Shown: positions 10,458 through 22,700, counted from the first letter of the stretch. The stretch is 64,000 nucleotides of DNA from Prorocentrum cordatum (GCA_963575745.1 CAUYUJ010012669.1:466001-530000); one strand, 5' to 3'. A program made the numbers and translations. Notes: generated from the sequence alone by a model not told the origin.

Positions 10458-10564
10458 CAGCGCCGCAGCTGGACCGGCCGCTGGCCGGAGGTCGCCTGCT
10501 CCTATAGGGTTCGTCGCCTTTTCCAACGTGCTCAGGGGGTGTGCCTAGAGTGTGGCGCAGAGGC

Positions 10565-10700
10565 TTTCTCTTTGGCACTTGCAGGAGGGGGAGATGGAGG
10601 ACGATCAGGGTCAGGAGCAGGACGAGGAGGAGGGTGCGGAGAAAGTGGAGCAGGAGGAGGCGGAAGAGGACGCGTAGCAGGAGGAGGGAAGAGAGGGCCA
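10565..10700. repeat. GGA/GCAGGAGGA-rich tract
   Basis: Imperfect GGA/GCA purine-rich microsatellite followed by GC-rich sequence to about 10870. No gene is evident. Confidence 0.6.
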
Positions 10701-10937
10701 CGAGTAGCACTGCCGCGGAGGGGCACTCGGGACAGGGTGGAGTGGCGCGCGCGCCTGCCCCTGACCTCGGCGCACCGCGGCGAGCCGACCGGCGCGTGGG
10801 CCGCAGGCGCGCACGCGCGCTGCGGTCGCCGATCGGCGCAGCGGCCGCCCTGCGGGATCGATCGGTCGGTCGATCGGTCGCTCTTCCATTTCCTGTCCTC
10901 ATGAGCAACTTTTCCCTGTCGCGCCCCGGAGCCTGTT

Positions 10938-11795
10938 TTTAGGGCGGGTCGGGCGTTTCGCCTGAGACTTCCTCACCACTTATGACTCTGAAGCTTAAAA
11001 TTTGGCAACCGCTTCGCAGATGGAGGGCGGGTCGTTTTCAAAATGTGGCTCTTTCTTTAGCGCAGCGCACGTTCGTTTTAAACGTTTGCAAGAGTTTCAC
11101 GGATTGAGGTGGGTCGTTTTTTGAAAATGTAACTCTCGCTTCAATGCGGCCCAATCAGTTATTAAACAGTTGCAATAATTTCACGGGTTGAGGGCGGCTC
11201 CTTTTTTAAATGTGGTTATCGCTTCAGCGCGGCGCATGTTCGTTTTAATCATTTGCAAGAGGTTCACGCGTTGAGGGCCGTTCCTTTTCGACATGTGGCT
11301 TTCGCCGTAGCGCGGCGCACATTCGTTCTACGGGTTCCCATCATCAACGTGCCAGAATGTGTGTTTTGAGCGGATTCTGGATCATGCTGGTGCAACGGTT
11401 ATGTTGATCTGCTGTGCTGAAGTTCCAAGAATGGCATTCTGGCGCGACTCAGGATTGTCAAAACGCATCAGTCAGGTTGATCCATGGCGTTGGAATCCCG
11501 AGAACAATGTTTTGGCATGTTCCAGGGTCTTCAAACGGTTGTCTTCCAAAGAGGTAGTTTCTTCAATGGAAATGAACCGCTGTAGGGGCCTATGAAGAGG
11601 GAGCTTAATTAGAGGGAGGGTTTATTTCAACATCGTTGATGCCTCTTTGGTTTACATTGGTCCTCTTCCTCCTCCTCATCCTCCTCCTCCTTCTCCTCCC
11701 CCTTTCATGTAACATCCCTATCCGACCCCTATTCCTACACCTCCTCCTCCTCCTCCTCCTCCTCCTCCTCCTCCTCCTCCTCCTCGCTTACCCGA
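10938..11795 (+). repeat. 850-bp dispersed repeat, copy 1 (inverted partner at 44.3-45.2 kb)
   Basis: It begins with GGGCGGGTCGGGCGTTTCGC and contains about four tandem units of about 83-87 bp sharing AAATGTGGCT, GCGCGGCGCA, TTCGTTTTAA and TTGCAAGAGTTTCACG. A unique arm follows (11340-11600, containing GAGAACAATGTTTTGGCATG), and the copy ends in a (CTC)n tract at 11740-11785. Every part recurs in reverse complement and reverse order at 44340-45244. No TIR or coding domain is recognised, so the transposition type is unknown. Confidence 0.8.
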
Positions 11796-13560
11796 ACCCT
11801 ATCCACATCCCAATCCCCATCTAGACCTCCATCTCACCCCCCCAGTTGGGGATATACCCCTGGAGCCCCGAAGGAAACGGCTTATATCCCCGTCAAGGTT
11901 TACAAATCGGGCAGTTCGGACCCAGGCCACTCCCATAGGGGATAAGGTCTGTTAAACGATACTCATCGTTCAGTTTCGGTAGCAATTCACGGGAGCCTTG
12001 TATACCGTCGTAATTATGTGTTTAGAGTGTACTAGCGTGGCTCAGCATCTGCTAGTCGATGAGATCGTGCCGTTTTTGCGTCGTTTAGCGTCGATTTAGC
12101 GTCGATTATGCAGCGTCGATGCGTCGATTCGCAAAAGCCGGCCAGATGGTATGGAAGGCTCCCATGAGTTGCCGCAGAATTCGCGCATTCAGAGGGCACC
12201 CGCCCAAACAAGTCGACTGAGGAACGCTACACGAGTTGACTCGACGTTGGCATACGAGTGTGCCGGTGCAGTCCCCCTTGGTTTCGCCAGATACATTCGC
12301 TCGTGGTTCCGCCCGCTGGCACTCGGAATACGATGCCGCCCGCATCCGTCGAGTGCCAAAGCAGCGTTCTCTCAAGGGCGTCTCGCTAGAAAGATGTTTC
12401 TGTCAATCCTCGACTCAACGACATGGGCTCTGCCTGGATTGCCCAGCTGAACGGCAGCGGACTGCATCTTCTATACTGCTGCCAGTTTTCTGTCCTCGCT
12501 TCTCGGATCGCCTTCTTTCCCTTGCCCGCCCTTCTCTTGCTAGCCGGTGCCGCTCCACACGGGCTCTTCTTTGCAGATGTTGGGCCTCCTCCTCCTCCTC
12601 CCCATCCTCCTGCACTCTCGACGGACACGCCGTCTCCTCCTCCCCTCCGTCCTGTTCTCTCCCCCCCTTTTCCTTCTTCCTCCTACCCCACCCTCTCGGG
12701 TCGGACGAAAGGGGGGGGGCAGGGTAGAGTTGCGACATCTGTTGCATGCAGCTGTTTTCGGCCCCACCGCCGGGCGCCTCCCTCGACACACTGGCGCCAG
12801 GAGGCGCACCCCACCTTCGTCCAGCCGACTCTTCCTCCTCCTCCCCCTCCTCCTCCTCCTCCTCCTCCTTCCCTCGTGCATTCAGAATCAGACCCATCCA
12901 CCACGTCGGAACAGATGCGAACACCGCAGCCCTGTCGCGTCGGTCCCTCCTTGCCCTCGGCAGGCCGCCGAGATGATTTCGCATTTTTCGGGTGGCTCTC
13001 TCTTGGCTCCCGCCAATCCATAATCGAAGGGGCTGCAAAAGGGCCCCCAAACACCACCGACCACCTCTACCCCACACCTGTAGGGCGGAGCCCAAAGGCC
13101 AGGACCGCCATACAAGCGCAGGGCAGAGGCCCAGGTGCCTGGCTGCCCCCAGCCACCACCCGCAGGCAATGGCCAAGTCCGCCGCCCGCCCACAGCGAAG
13201 GGGCGAGCACGCACAGACAAATAAAACGAAATGAGTGTGAATGTGGAAAATAACAACTAATTAGAGGTAACGCAACTGGCCCCACCACTCGCCACCAGGG
13301 TCCTCTTCTGGGCGAGCCAGGGGCCAAGGGCGCGGCATGTGCAGGCCCTTAGGCCATGGGCACTTGCCATTCAGAATATGATATTTCTGTTGCTTGAAAA
13401 CCTTCTCGCAAGGCTCTCCGATTTTTCGGGGAAGGCCCGAAGTGTAGGCCCCGCATCGAATGCACAAAACGGAGGGTACACTAGTCTCTACAATTCTGCA
13501 CACGTGAAGGCTGTGCGGGGGAGAGACTTCTAATTCAACCACCTGCCTGAGGTTGGGGGT
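11796..13560. other. Gene-poor spacer
   Basis: A short GCGTCGATT repeat lies at 12075-12130. CTC-rich microsatellites occur at about 12585-12610 and 12832-12870. The minus-strand frame at 12106-12375 has several cysteines (GDCTGTLVCQRRVNSC) but no match I recognise and no clear splice sites. I see no supportable gene. Confidence 0.5.
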
Positions 13561-13617
13561 CAGGGCGGCACACGCACTCTTTGGGTTCTTATGGCGGAGG
13601 ACGCGGGCACACTTGAC

Positions 13618-16600
13618 TCACCTCCACGCCGAACCAGTCCAGAGCACTCGGTGAGGGCGGCCACTGGAGACAGCCATCGGACGAGGGACGGTTGGATTAC
13701 GGGCTAAATCACCGAACAATTCTTTAGCTTTCGGGAGTTCTAGGAGAATATTGGCCTTACCTAAAGCTATTTCCTCCCAGCCTGCCAGACACACTTCGTA
13801 CTTATTGATATCCTGGAGAACATCGGGCTGATGACGTTTCGCACCATCTTTAGCCAACTCATCGGCCTTGTCGTTGCCCGGTTGGTGGCGCAGGGCTACC
13901 CCCGTGAGCTCGCCCTTCACATGGGCCTTGACTTTTTTCAGACACCACTGAGGAACTGCTGAACGATCCTGGGCACGCCATACTTTGACAGCGGACTGGC
14001 ACCTGTATTAGCCTTCCAAGGATCACGGTAACCTTCTAGAAGCGCTTCGCAATCAATGCGAATCACATACTCGACCCCGTCGGGGTCGTCCTCCTCTTCT
14101 GGCTCGAGGTGTGTGAGACCAGATAGGAGCGCATACACTTCTCCCAATTCCGAGTTCTGGGGAAGGAAAGCAGGAACATTCCCATATATGCCTCTGATGA
14201 ATCCTCCCTCCTCGTTGACAGAAACAAAACCCCACCCAGCTCTAGAAACATAATCGTAAGTACCAACAGACCAAGGCCAATCGCTGTAAAGAAACTCGTT
14301 ATTGTTGAAACGGAACGGCTCGATGGGCCCGTCAGGGCCGAGGAAAAATATGGTTCCTTCCCAGGGAGGTTCGTGCAGCTCGTTCGGCACAGGGAGCCAC
14401 GGACAATTGAAACATGGATCCTCGGGTCCTGCCTCCAGTCCTGCTGCGGCCCACTCGGCAGGTAGATGCTTGGCTCGACGGTCGGCCAGTGCGGGGCATG
14501 CAAAACACCTGTGCCAGACTCCGTCAATGGCGCCGTGCACTCCGTCTCGGCAGAAAGGGCAGAGCGGCTTCAGTTGGTAGCCCCACTTGTGCAAGCGACT
14601 AGCCGTCACGAAAGACCGTGTGAACTCTTGCTTCATCGCACGTTGTTGGGGCTTGCTAGGACGCTTTGAGTTCCAGAAGGGCCTAGGGGGGTTGCCCCAG
14701 AGGCCCCGCTCCAATATCTCAGACTCTCGCTCGTGTTCACAGTCTTTAAGCCTGGCCTGCACACTCTGCTTCACGCACTCCGTACCTCGGTCCCTGACGA
14801 ATTATTTACAAACTGAAACATATGGTATAGCAGAAAGAACACCTGGAGAACCGTCACGCGTTGGAGAACCGTCACGCGTTGTAAAAATCCCAGGACCACG
14901 AATTGACCATCCTGCTCTGGAAACCCATTGAAGCATATCCCCCAGAGATCCCCAGGCCAGACAGTTCCAAGACGCTTTCGGTCGTATCTTCTAGAAGCGG
15001 TGAACCTCGTTAACCAGCTTGACCAGGTCCCCAACAGCAACGCAGCCCCCAGGCCGAAGTTCAGATCGCCAGCACTCGTTCGCAAACCGAGTTAAGGTAG
15101 CGCCTGCATGCTTGATCGGGCACTTGCTAGGCTCCAAGGCTAGGGCGAGGTTGAGGTCCGCAACGCACGTGGTGAGACTCAAAAAGCCTGCAGCTTGTGA
15201 CCTGAGCTTCCTAATCTCGCGGGCGTTCACCCCGCCACCTCCTCAACGTAAGTCGTGGCTGGTTCAACTAAACAAAACCAAGTCTTGGCCCTGGGTCCCG
15301 TTGGGTTTTTCAAAGTCCGAATCTTGGCTAGACGCTGTCTCCCTTTCCTCCACCTCTCCTTCCGCGTGGCCTCGGCCTTGGAAATGGATTTGGTCTTGCT
15401 AGGCGCTAAGTCCACGCCCAGGTAGATGATGGAATGATTCAACTCGCCAGCGTACTGGCCCAACTGGCTCTGCGCGAGCTCGACAAGCTCAGCGCTGGCG
15501 CCAGTGATCGCAAACTTGTCGGAGGCAAAGCTTAAGTTGAAGTGAGAAGACAGCTGCTCTACCAGGAATGCCATAGCCAGGCCCATACTCCGTACACAAT
15601 TGCTGCTACAACGATCGTACATGTTCAACGAGAAATCATCTATGTGCACGGCTAGCGCGGGTCCGAAACTGAGCTCCAGGAAACGATTCACCGTGGGTAT
15701 GCAGTAGCATGTTATTTCGAACGTAGCGGTACGACTACCAGCCACGATTCTTTGCCCAGTGTCCACCTCCTCCGAAACCATCCCTTCAATACTCAATACA
15801 CGTGCCCACTTATATGTGTGAATAGCAAATCGTACAGTGGAGAGGGGATCCAGCCAATCCGCGCATGCGAGTACAATTTGCGGATGTCGCGCGTGTTCAG
15901 AACATTGCTTAAGGTCGCCGAGTACAGTTAAAGCTGCTTGACGACTTGCTGCAGCTAGATATCCTCGAATCTGTTGCCTCCAAACCGCGCCAGGTGCACT
16001 GCGGCCAGGGGCCATCGAGAATTCACCTCGATCGGAAACTTTATTTTGCCATTATTTGCAGTGCCTAGGGTGCCATCTAGAGGTCATTCTGATGAGGCTC
16101 TGAAAGAATCCGATCGGGCGCCTGCCTGACACGGGCTTCTGGAACAAGGCCACTGCGAGCTTGTGCATCCAGATCGCCGTGGAGCCTTGCACGGTCATGA
16201 GGCCCATGGCCAGGCTGAGGACTGCAAGAGCAGGGCGGCTAAAAAGATGGTAATGACGAGGATGACATCCATCGGCTGCAATTGTCGAGCGTTTTAAACT
16301 TTTACTCAAAGCCGCTATTTCTCCAGGGTCGGGAGGTTTCGGAATGATCTTGTCGGGGGGCCACTCGATCTCCTCATTCTCCTCCTTCTGATCCTCTCCC
16401 CATGCCTTCCTCCATTTCTGGACCTCATCCAAAAGCTGGCTGGTGAGACGCGACGCGTGCATGCCGTCGTCCGTCGGGGGCATGGCCTGGCGCTTGTCGC
16501 CCGCCACCTTCGTGTAGGCGTGAGCCCACTTCGCTCCGCCTGACAACGCCTCCGAGCACTAGTATTCATTTCTGAGCTTTTTCATGTTTCCCACGGGGGA

Positions 16601-17890
16601 GATAGGTGGAGGCCATGAACGAAGCACGATGATGAAGCGCTAAGAGTGACCCCGCACGTGCCTCCAGGATATCCACGGCGCCCGGGGCCTGGCGAGGAGA
16701 AACTGTCTCGCGGAGTAGGCCAGTCCACAATTCTGAGCCGCCAGGGAAGTGGTAAATGCCTCCCGCCCTCGTCACTGACCAAGTCGAGCGAAACAAACTT
16801 CTAAAGTAATCTGAAATCTCCAGGTACTTTCCGCTCCGAAGTAGACTGTCTAGCTCATGGGTCCTTTGAGACAGCCAATGCATAGCACGATACGGGCTCC
16901 TGGTAGGGGACCTCTTGGTGCACAGCAGGTCGCCTATGGGGATCTCCTGAGTCGTATGTGGGCTTCCTCCTCGAGCTCCTTGAGGGCGGCATTGCAGGGC
17001 CCCCTGAAGTTCATCCCAAGACCTATTGCACCACTTAGAGTAGTTAGTGTCCAGGCCTTCTTGAAGCCCTCGATATTCTTCAGGCCGAGGGAGGCGACAA
17101 CCTTCGGGAGCCCGCAGAGGCTGAAGGAGACGATCGAGGTTGTCCACCAGATCTTGGTAGTCTGGAGGCTCAGGAGCTGGGCCCACAGGTAGGTCTACTG
17201 GGAGCTTTGCATACTGGACCCAGCGGCGCACCGTGAGCTTGTCTAAGTCGGTCTTAAAGCTCAGGCACACCGGTCTGCGCGGTTGCAAATCTGAGTTCAG
17301 ATCAGTCTTGGCCGTGCCGATACAAGGCAGCAAAGCCTTCGCCACTAGGAAGTAGTCGTAGCACCGACCAGGCGTCGCCGACATACAAGTTGCAGCTTGC
17401 GACGGCATCGCCAGCTGCGCGTTCATCTTGTAGGGCGCGAAGCCCTCCTGAAACACGTTGGGCTCTAAGTTGTGGCCACAGCCAGCGATAAAAGGAAGAG
17501 AGTGGTGCAGCACGCTGTCCCCCAACTGCTTGGCCATGTGCAGGTTGGTCTGGCCAAGGCCCTCGTCATCCTTCCAGTGGCCGCAGTACACTGAAACCAC
17601 GCCCAACACTCTGGTTTTGAAAAATGCCTGAGTTAATATGTGCGGGGCGAGCGGTTGATCATAGCCTAGAGCTCGCCAGGCAGCAAGGCGTGCACGGAAC
17701 AAGATCGCGATTCCACTGCTGCGGCCACCCTTGGCTGCGATGGCGCATGGAGCCCAGAGCGACTTCCAGCCCAACTTGCGAGCCTTTTCGCGCTCGTCCC
17801 ACATCGCTCGACCTTAATTATTTGTTTCTTGTACAAGTACTATGTGAGCCTCACTCCCAAGAGTGTACGACTTTGTAGAATATCAGCTGT
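13618..17890 (-). pseudogene. LINE-B pol remnant: endonuclease, RT, RNase H
   Basis: The endonuclease begins near 17850 with VLVQETN, then a TAA, then GGRSSGIAILFR, FIAGCGHNLEP at the GDFN position, and RCYDYFLV at the IDYxL position (to 16566). After a frame change come the RT fingers STIAADGCHPRHY (about 16270) and FQKPVSGRRPIGF. A stop then intervenes before motif A LGDLKQ, motif B GQRIVAGSRTATFE and motif C AVHIDDFSL (15640-15930). Another frame change near 15230 and one near 14780 lead to the knuckle CPFCRDGVHG and RNase H pieces SELGEVYALL and IRIDCEALLEG. A single-base shift near 13945 separates these from the last motif, GNDKADELAKDG (13870). At least five lesions are present. Confidence 0.8.
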
Positions 17891-17946
17891 TAGCATTGAT
17901 AGCGAGGATCTGCAAGCCGCCGCGGGAGTACCGCGTCTGCTGCGGG

Positions 17947-19098
17947 TTACCCATGCGGCAGCCTGGCACCCGCCGCCGCAGCCTCCCCCTCGTTCCTGCG
18001 CTTGGCTGCGTTGGCAGCCGCCTCCTCGGCTGGGCGCCTGCCCGCCAAGGGGGCAGGGGGCATGGGCGCGTCGGCAGCCGCTGCTGCTGCCTCCTCTCCT
18101 GCACCTCTGGCCGCCGCCGCTTCCTCGGGAGCTGCCGCCGCCTCTGCTTCAGCTTCGGCTTCTTCACGTTGAGGTGCTTCTCCCTCTGGCGCTGCACGGC
18201 TGCTGCCCGCAGCGCCGCTGAACTCCATGCCGCGAAGGTGCGCCGCGAACGCTGCCGTGGGCGCCGCCAACTGCTCCGTGAGGTCATCGGGGAGGCTGTT
18301 GTGCAGGAAACTCATTCTGTTGAGGCACGCCTGAGCTGTGTCGATCGGCCCACTCTGCGCCATAGCCATGATCGCTGCCCCTTCGCCTGCTGGGAGAGCC
18401 AACCCTGGAGGCAACTGCGACATGTAAGGATCCTGGAGAGCAGACTCCTGCTCTCGCAAGAGGTTGTAGACCTTTAGCTCCAGCTCCGACTTCGTGATCT
18501 TCGCCGCCTCAATGTCGGCGATGAGTAGCGCGCGCTCCACCTCGAGGTCGTCGAGGCTCTGCTGCTGCTTCTCTATGTGCCCAGACTGCTGCTCGAGCTG
18601 CTGCTGGGCTTTATGCAACTTGGTGTAGATCGCATGTGTCATCTTGCTCTCAGTTCTGTCAGCATCGCGGTCAAGACGAAGTTGTGCCATAACTCCCTCG
18701 AGGGCCGTCATCGCCTGTACAGTTCGGGCCTCATCCCGACCCTCTGCCTTTCACCCCATCCCTCTCAAGAGGTCCAGAGACTGCTGCAGCTTGAGGATCC
18801 GCGGGCCCGTCTTCTTCTCATCGGTGGTCAAATTGGGCTTCGCCCCTGGAGCCGCCGCGTCTGGACGTCCAGGATCCGCTGGTGGTGAAGCATCCCAGTG
18901 CCTTCCGCACTGCCAGCACCACTGGTGACGAAGGCTGACACTGGCAGAACAATACTCGCAACTCCATGAGAAAGACTGCGCCTCCTGAGGCGGTGGCGGC
19001 GGCGGCGTCTTGGACTTGGCTGGGGCCTTGCCCTTGCCTTTGCCCTGGCCTCCATGGGCCTGGCCGCCTTTCCGCCCGCCTTTACCTCGGCCTCCCAT
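17947..19098 (-). pseudogene. LINE-B ORF1: Gly/Lys-rich N-terminus, RanBP2-like zinc finger, coiled coil
   Basis: The likely start is the ATG at 19098 (MGGRGKGGRKGG), giving a basic Gly/Lys N-terminus. A C-x2-C-x10-C-x2-C finger follows (WSCEYC ... WCWQCGRHW), similar in spacing to RanBP2-type fingers. A TGA at 18751-18753 interrupts the frame. The same frame resumes and gives a clear coiled coil (AQQQLEQQSGHIEKQQQSLDDLEVERALL split over about 18630-18520) and an Ala/Glu-rich tail ending at 17947. Read through the single TGA it is one continuous protein of about 380 residues. The upstream open part (19100-19791) is mostly CGGAGG-repeat translation. Confidence 0.65.
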
Positions 19099-19424
19099 CG
19101 CGTAACAGAAGAAACGGAGGTAGGGTGCGTTCTCCTTGCGGCCCTGCTTTGGCCCAGGTCGGAAGTGCAGGGGGATGCTGGAAGGCTCTATGCCACTCGA
19201 GCCCTCACCCCTCTCGAGCGAGAGGGAAATGGCTTGAGCCAGGGCTACGGATGATGTCGCACTCCCTCCCTCGTGCTCCTCCTCTCCCGCGTCGCGCCCT
19301 GGCTCCTCACCCTTCTGGGCCTCTCCGCTCCGAGGGGGCCGCACGCCCCGCTGCCGCTTCTTCGCGCTAGCTCGGGAGGCCTCGCGCCTTGACCTCCCTG
19401 GCCCTCCTCGTTCCCCACCTCCGC

Positions 19425-19535
19425 CTCCCCGTGGATGCGGAGAAGGCGGAGGCGGAGGAGGCGGAGGCGGAGGCGGAGGCGGAGGCGGAGAAGGCCGAGG
19501 CGGAGGAGGAGGAGGAGGAGGAGGAGAAGGAGGAG
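19425..19535. repeat. CGGAGG / GGA microsatellite
   Basis: An imperfect CGGAGG and GGA array upstream of the likely LINE-B ORF1 start. It encodes poly-Pro on the minus strand and poly-Glu or poly-Arg on the plus strand. Confidence 0.85.
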
Positions 19536-20110
19536 CAGGAGGGCCTCTACTTCCCCCGTCTGCACAAGCCTCTCTGGCCAGCTTTCGGCTTCGATTCGGG
19601 TAACAGGCCCCTGTCGTCGTCCCCCGTCCCTCCCCCTTCCTTCGTCCTGCTCCACTGCTCTCCGCCCTCCCTCGCTCCCCCACGGTAAGGTGCCAGGACT
19701 GGCCATGTCTTGCGGGCAACCTACCCATCACACCTTTGACACCTGGAAGCTGATCTTGGGAGGTAAGCGTCTGAAGTTGCTTAAGAGTCAAGGGGTGACT
19801 ATCACGACGGGTCTATGGTCTGCACGTTAATTCATCCTAACCGAAGTCCTTACTACCAAATCCTTCCCTTCTTCTTCCCCTCCCTCTTCCGATGTCGCTC
19901 TTCCCCCGAGCGTTTCACCCCTTCGCTCCCCTGATCCCTCCTCCTACCCCTGCTCCGCCACGGTCCCTCTCTCCGCCTCCCTCCCCTTCGTCCTCCTCGC
20001 CCTTGTCGTCGTTGCATCCGGGGCCAAAATTGACCGACGCCGTCTGTCGTGATGTTCGTCACGACGCGAGGGGGCCTGGGGTTCGAGGCATGCATTCCCC
20101 GGCCTGGCAG

Positions 20111-20214
20111 GTCCCGCGGCGTCAACCTCAGCGGCGGGAACCAGCGGAAGCTGCACGTCGCGTGCGCCCTCGTCGGGTCCCCGCAGCTCCTGTGCCTGGA
20201 CGAGCCGTCCAACG
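20111..20214 (+). CDS. ABC transporter NBD exon 1 of 3 seen: signature motif and Walker B
   Basis: The exon encodes SRGVNLSGGNQRKLHVACAL, then VGSPQLLCLDEPSN. LSGGN is the ABC signature and LLCLDE is Walker B with its catalytic Glu. The SGGNxRKL form is typical of the ABCA subfamily (membrane lipid exporters). The acceptor is CTGGCAG before GTCC, fitting the dinoflagellate AG-G preference. The donor I prefer is a GC donor after AACG at 20214, because joining to 33937 restores SNGLDPVARR in frame. Walker A and the Q-loop must lie in upstream exons that I could not find in the window. The exon is 104 nt, very short. LINE-B ends about 280 bp upstream. Confidence 0.8.
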
Positions 20215-20499
20215 GCCTCGGCCACAGTTCGCTCCTGGCGCCGTCGTCTCGTCGCCTTTCGATAGTCATGGAACTCGCCTGCCGACGACGCAGGCCTCGA
20301 ACTTCGAACTTCGACGGTCGAGGCCTTCTTGGGCCTCTGGGGAGCTTCTCGTCGCCACGGCTGGGTTCGCCTCCAGCTTCTCGTGAGAGCGCGGGCAAAT
20401 TGTTGCAGTCTTCAGCCTCTGGAGGCACTCTCTGGCCCCGTGACCCAGCGAATGGTCGAGACCTGGGTGTCCACGTGCAAAATCATGATGTCCGGGGTC

Positions 20500-20590
20500 T
20501 GGCTACGGCGAAACACCGCCGCCCCTTGCCTTTTGAAGGCGCAGATGTGGCCAAACGTTGGGCCGAAGTCTTGCCAACTTATTGCTCATC
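20500..20590 (+). repeat. Short dispersed repeat, partner at 61300-61375
   Basis: The segment reading GGCGAA-A-CACCGCCGCCCC, then CCTTTT and GATGTGGCCAAACGTTG, matches about 70 bp at 61300-61375 with few substitutions, in the same orientation. Its identity is unknown. Confidence 0.6.
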
Positions 20591-20636
20591 CATTGCTCAT
20601 CCATATGTGGGAGTATGTGTACACGTATGCTTATAT

Positions 20637-21141
20637 TCCCCAATCAGAGCTTGCTTCTGTAGGGGTCCTAGCGGATATAAAGCTGAGGTGAGGTCGGCGG
20701 CCGATTTCGGTGGCCGGGGCCGGGTGCCCGGGTGCCCGGGGGTGCCCAGGTGGCCGATTTCGGTGGCCGGGCCCGGGTGCCCGGGTGCCCGGGGGTACCC
20801 GGGTGCCCGGGGGTGCCTGGGGGTGCCCATTAGCCCAATAGCCCAGTAGCCCTATAGCCCTATAGCCCTATAGCCGTATAGCCCTGTAGCCCTGTAGCCT
20901 TGTAGCCTTACATCCCTATAGCCCTAATAGCCTTATATCCCTATAGCCCTATAGCACCATAGCCCATATAGCTCTATAGCCCCATAGCCCTATAGCCCTA
21001 CGGCCCTATAGGTCACAGTCATATAGCCCGATAGCCCTATAGCCCGATAGCCGTATAGCCCTATAGCCCAATAGCCCTATAGCCCAATAGGCCTATAGCC
21101 CTAACAAAATTCGGATTGGGTTTTTCTCCGGTATCATATGA

Positions 21142-21173
<32 letters not shown>

Positions 21174-21836
21174 TCCCCAATCAGAGCTTGCCTCTGTGGG
21201 GGTCCTAGCGGATTCATATGGTTAGGTTAGGCTCGCCGCCGATTTTCGCCGGACAACAACCGGGTGCCCGGGTGCCCCGGGGTCCCCGGGTTGCCCGGGG
21301 GTTCCCGGGTGCCCGCGGGTGCCCGGGCGTGCCTGGGGGTCCGGGGTGCCCTGGTGCCCGGGTGCCCTGGTGCCCGGGTGCCCGGGCGTACCCAGGGGTA
21401 GGGTGCCCGGGGGTGCCCTATAGCCCTACAGCCCAATAGCCCAATAGCCCTACAACTCTATAGACCTATAGATCGATAGCCTTATAGTTCAATATTCATA
21501 AGGTTAGGTTAGGTTTGCCGCCGATTTTCGCACGCCCGGGTGCCTGCAGGGGGTGCCCGCGGGTGCCCGCGGGTGCCCGGGTGCCCGGGTGCCCGGGCGT
21601 GCCCAGGGGTGCCTGGGGGTGCCCGGGGGTGCCCTATCAATAGCCCTATAGCCCTACAACTCTATATCCCCCCTAGCCCTATAGCCCTGATTGGGTTTTT
21701 TCTCCGGTATCATTTGAATACATATATATATATATAGCTATATATATGCATATATATACACATGTATATACACATGCTTATATGCATATACATGTATATA
21801 AGTAGAAGGTGCGTATATATATTTATATGTATATAC

Positions 21837-21871
<35 letters not shown>

Positions 21872-21880
21872 TGGATGTAT
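20637..21880. repeat. Composite satellite of GTGCCCGG, AGCCCTAT and TA arrays, three rounds
   Basis: Three successive rounds carry the same module order. A lead segment (CCCCAATCAGAGCTTGC, GGTCCTAGCGGAT, CGCCGATTT) precedes a GTGCCCGG-type array, then an AGCCCTAT array. Two rounds end with TTGGGTTTTTCTCCGGTATCAT and a TA tract. GTGCCCGG arrays lie at about 20725-20830, 21258-21420 and 21535-21640. AGCCCTAT arrays lie at 20828-21105, 21415-21485 and 21640-21690. TA tracts lie at 21138-21172 and 21720-21875. It lies within ABC intron 1. Confidence 0.85.
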
Positions 21881-21929
21881 GTATATGTATGCATGGAATT
21901 AGTTTGGGGATCCCTGGGCCTCAAAGTGC

Positions 21930-22700
21930 ACGGATTTGTCTTCCAGCCGTTTCGGGCTCGGCGGGGGGCGCCAAAGAAACGTCAAAGGGGGTGGTCGAGA
22001 GACGTCCAAGAGCGCTCCAAGAGAGCCCAAGACCGCACAGGAGCGTTTCAAAATTGGTCCAACATGGTCTGAAAACAGCCCAAGAGGGCTTCAAGACGGC
22101 CAGGATGCCCTCAAAAGGACTCCCACGAGGCACTCAGGAGGAGAAACAATTAGGTTTCTTTATTCAATGGTTTTCGAAGGTTTTTCGTGTTCTCGCTGTT
22201 TCGTGCTTCCGACGGCCCAAGACAGCCCACGAGGCCCCAGGAAATCAGCTCGAGACGGCCCAAGAGGCACCCAAAGAGGGCGGCACGACGGCGCAAGAGA
22301 GCCCCAAGACGGCCCAAGAGTGCCCCAAGACGGCCCAAGAGGCGCCCAAGATCGCCCAAGAGGGCTCCAAGACGGCCGCAAGAGGGGCCCAAGAGGGGGA
22401 ACACGAACCGACAATTCGAGCCTTCCGTTCCAAGAGGCCTCCAGGAAGCCCCAGGAGAACCCCAACAGCGTCCAAGAGGCCCCCTAGAGGCCCCACGAGG
22501 CCCCAGAGGGGCCCAAAAAAGACGCCCCACGAGTACCCCAAACGACCCCCAAGAGGCCTCCCAAACTGCCTTCAAGAGGCCCTCAGGAAGCCTCCCACGA
22601 AGTCCAAACGAACTTCCAAGAAGCCTCTATCCCACAACTCAGGCACGGTGGCGGGATGGGCCCAAGGCCACTATCGGGAATGTGAACCGAGAACCCGAGA
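21930..22700 (-). repeat. CTTGGG-family block R2 (CCAAGA orientation)
   Basis: Units of the form GCCCAAGA-C/G-GGC repeat. The A-rich island (reverse complement) lies at about 22140-22215. A second conserved island containing GAGGGGGAACACGAACC lies at about 22390-22420. The 312-residue frame across it is repeat translation. Confidence 0.8.

Larger units (their letters stand above)
13560..19830 (-). mobile_element. LINE-B, decayed non-LTR retrotransposon
   Basis: On the minus strand an ORF1 (zinc finger plus coiled coil) is followed by a pol with endonuclease, reverse transcriptase, zinc knuckle and RNase H. The coding order is intact over 6 kb, but the frame changes at least four times and there is an in-frame TGA in ORF1, so the copy is dead. 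The RT motif B has the AG-x-x-x-AT-x-E form, quite unlike LINE-A, -C and -D, which places it in a different clade. Borders are approximate: no SL, poly(A) or target duplication was found. Confidence 0.8.

Noticed and set aside
12106-12375. Cys-containing minus-strand frame as an exon
   Set aside because: No recognisable domain, no G/C-ending codon bias and no convincing splice borders.
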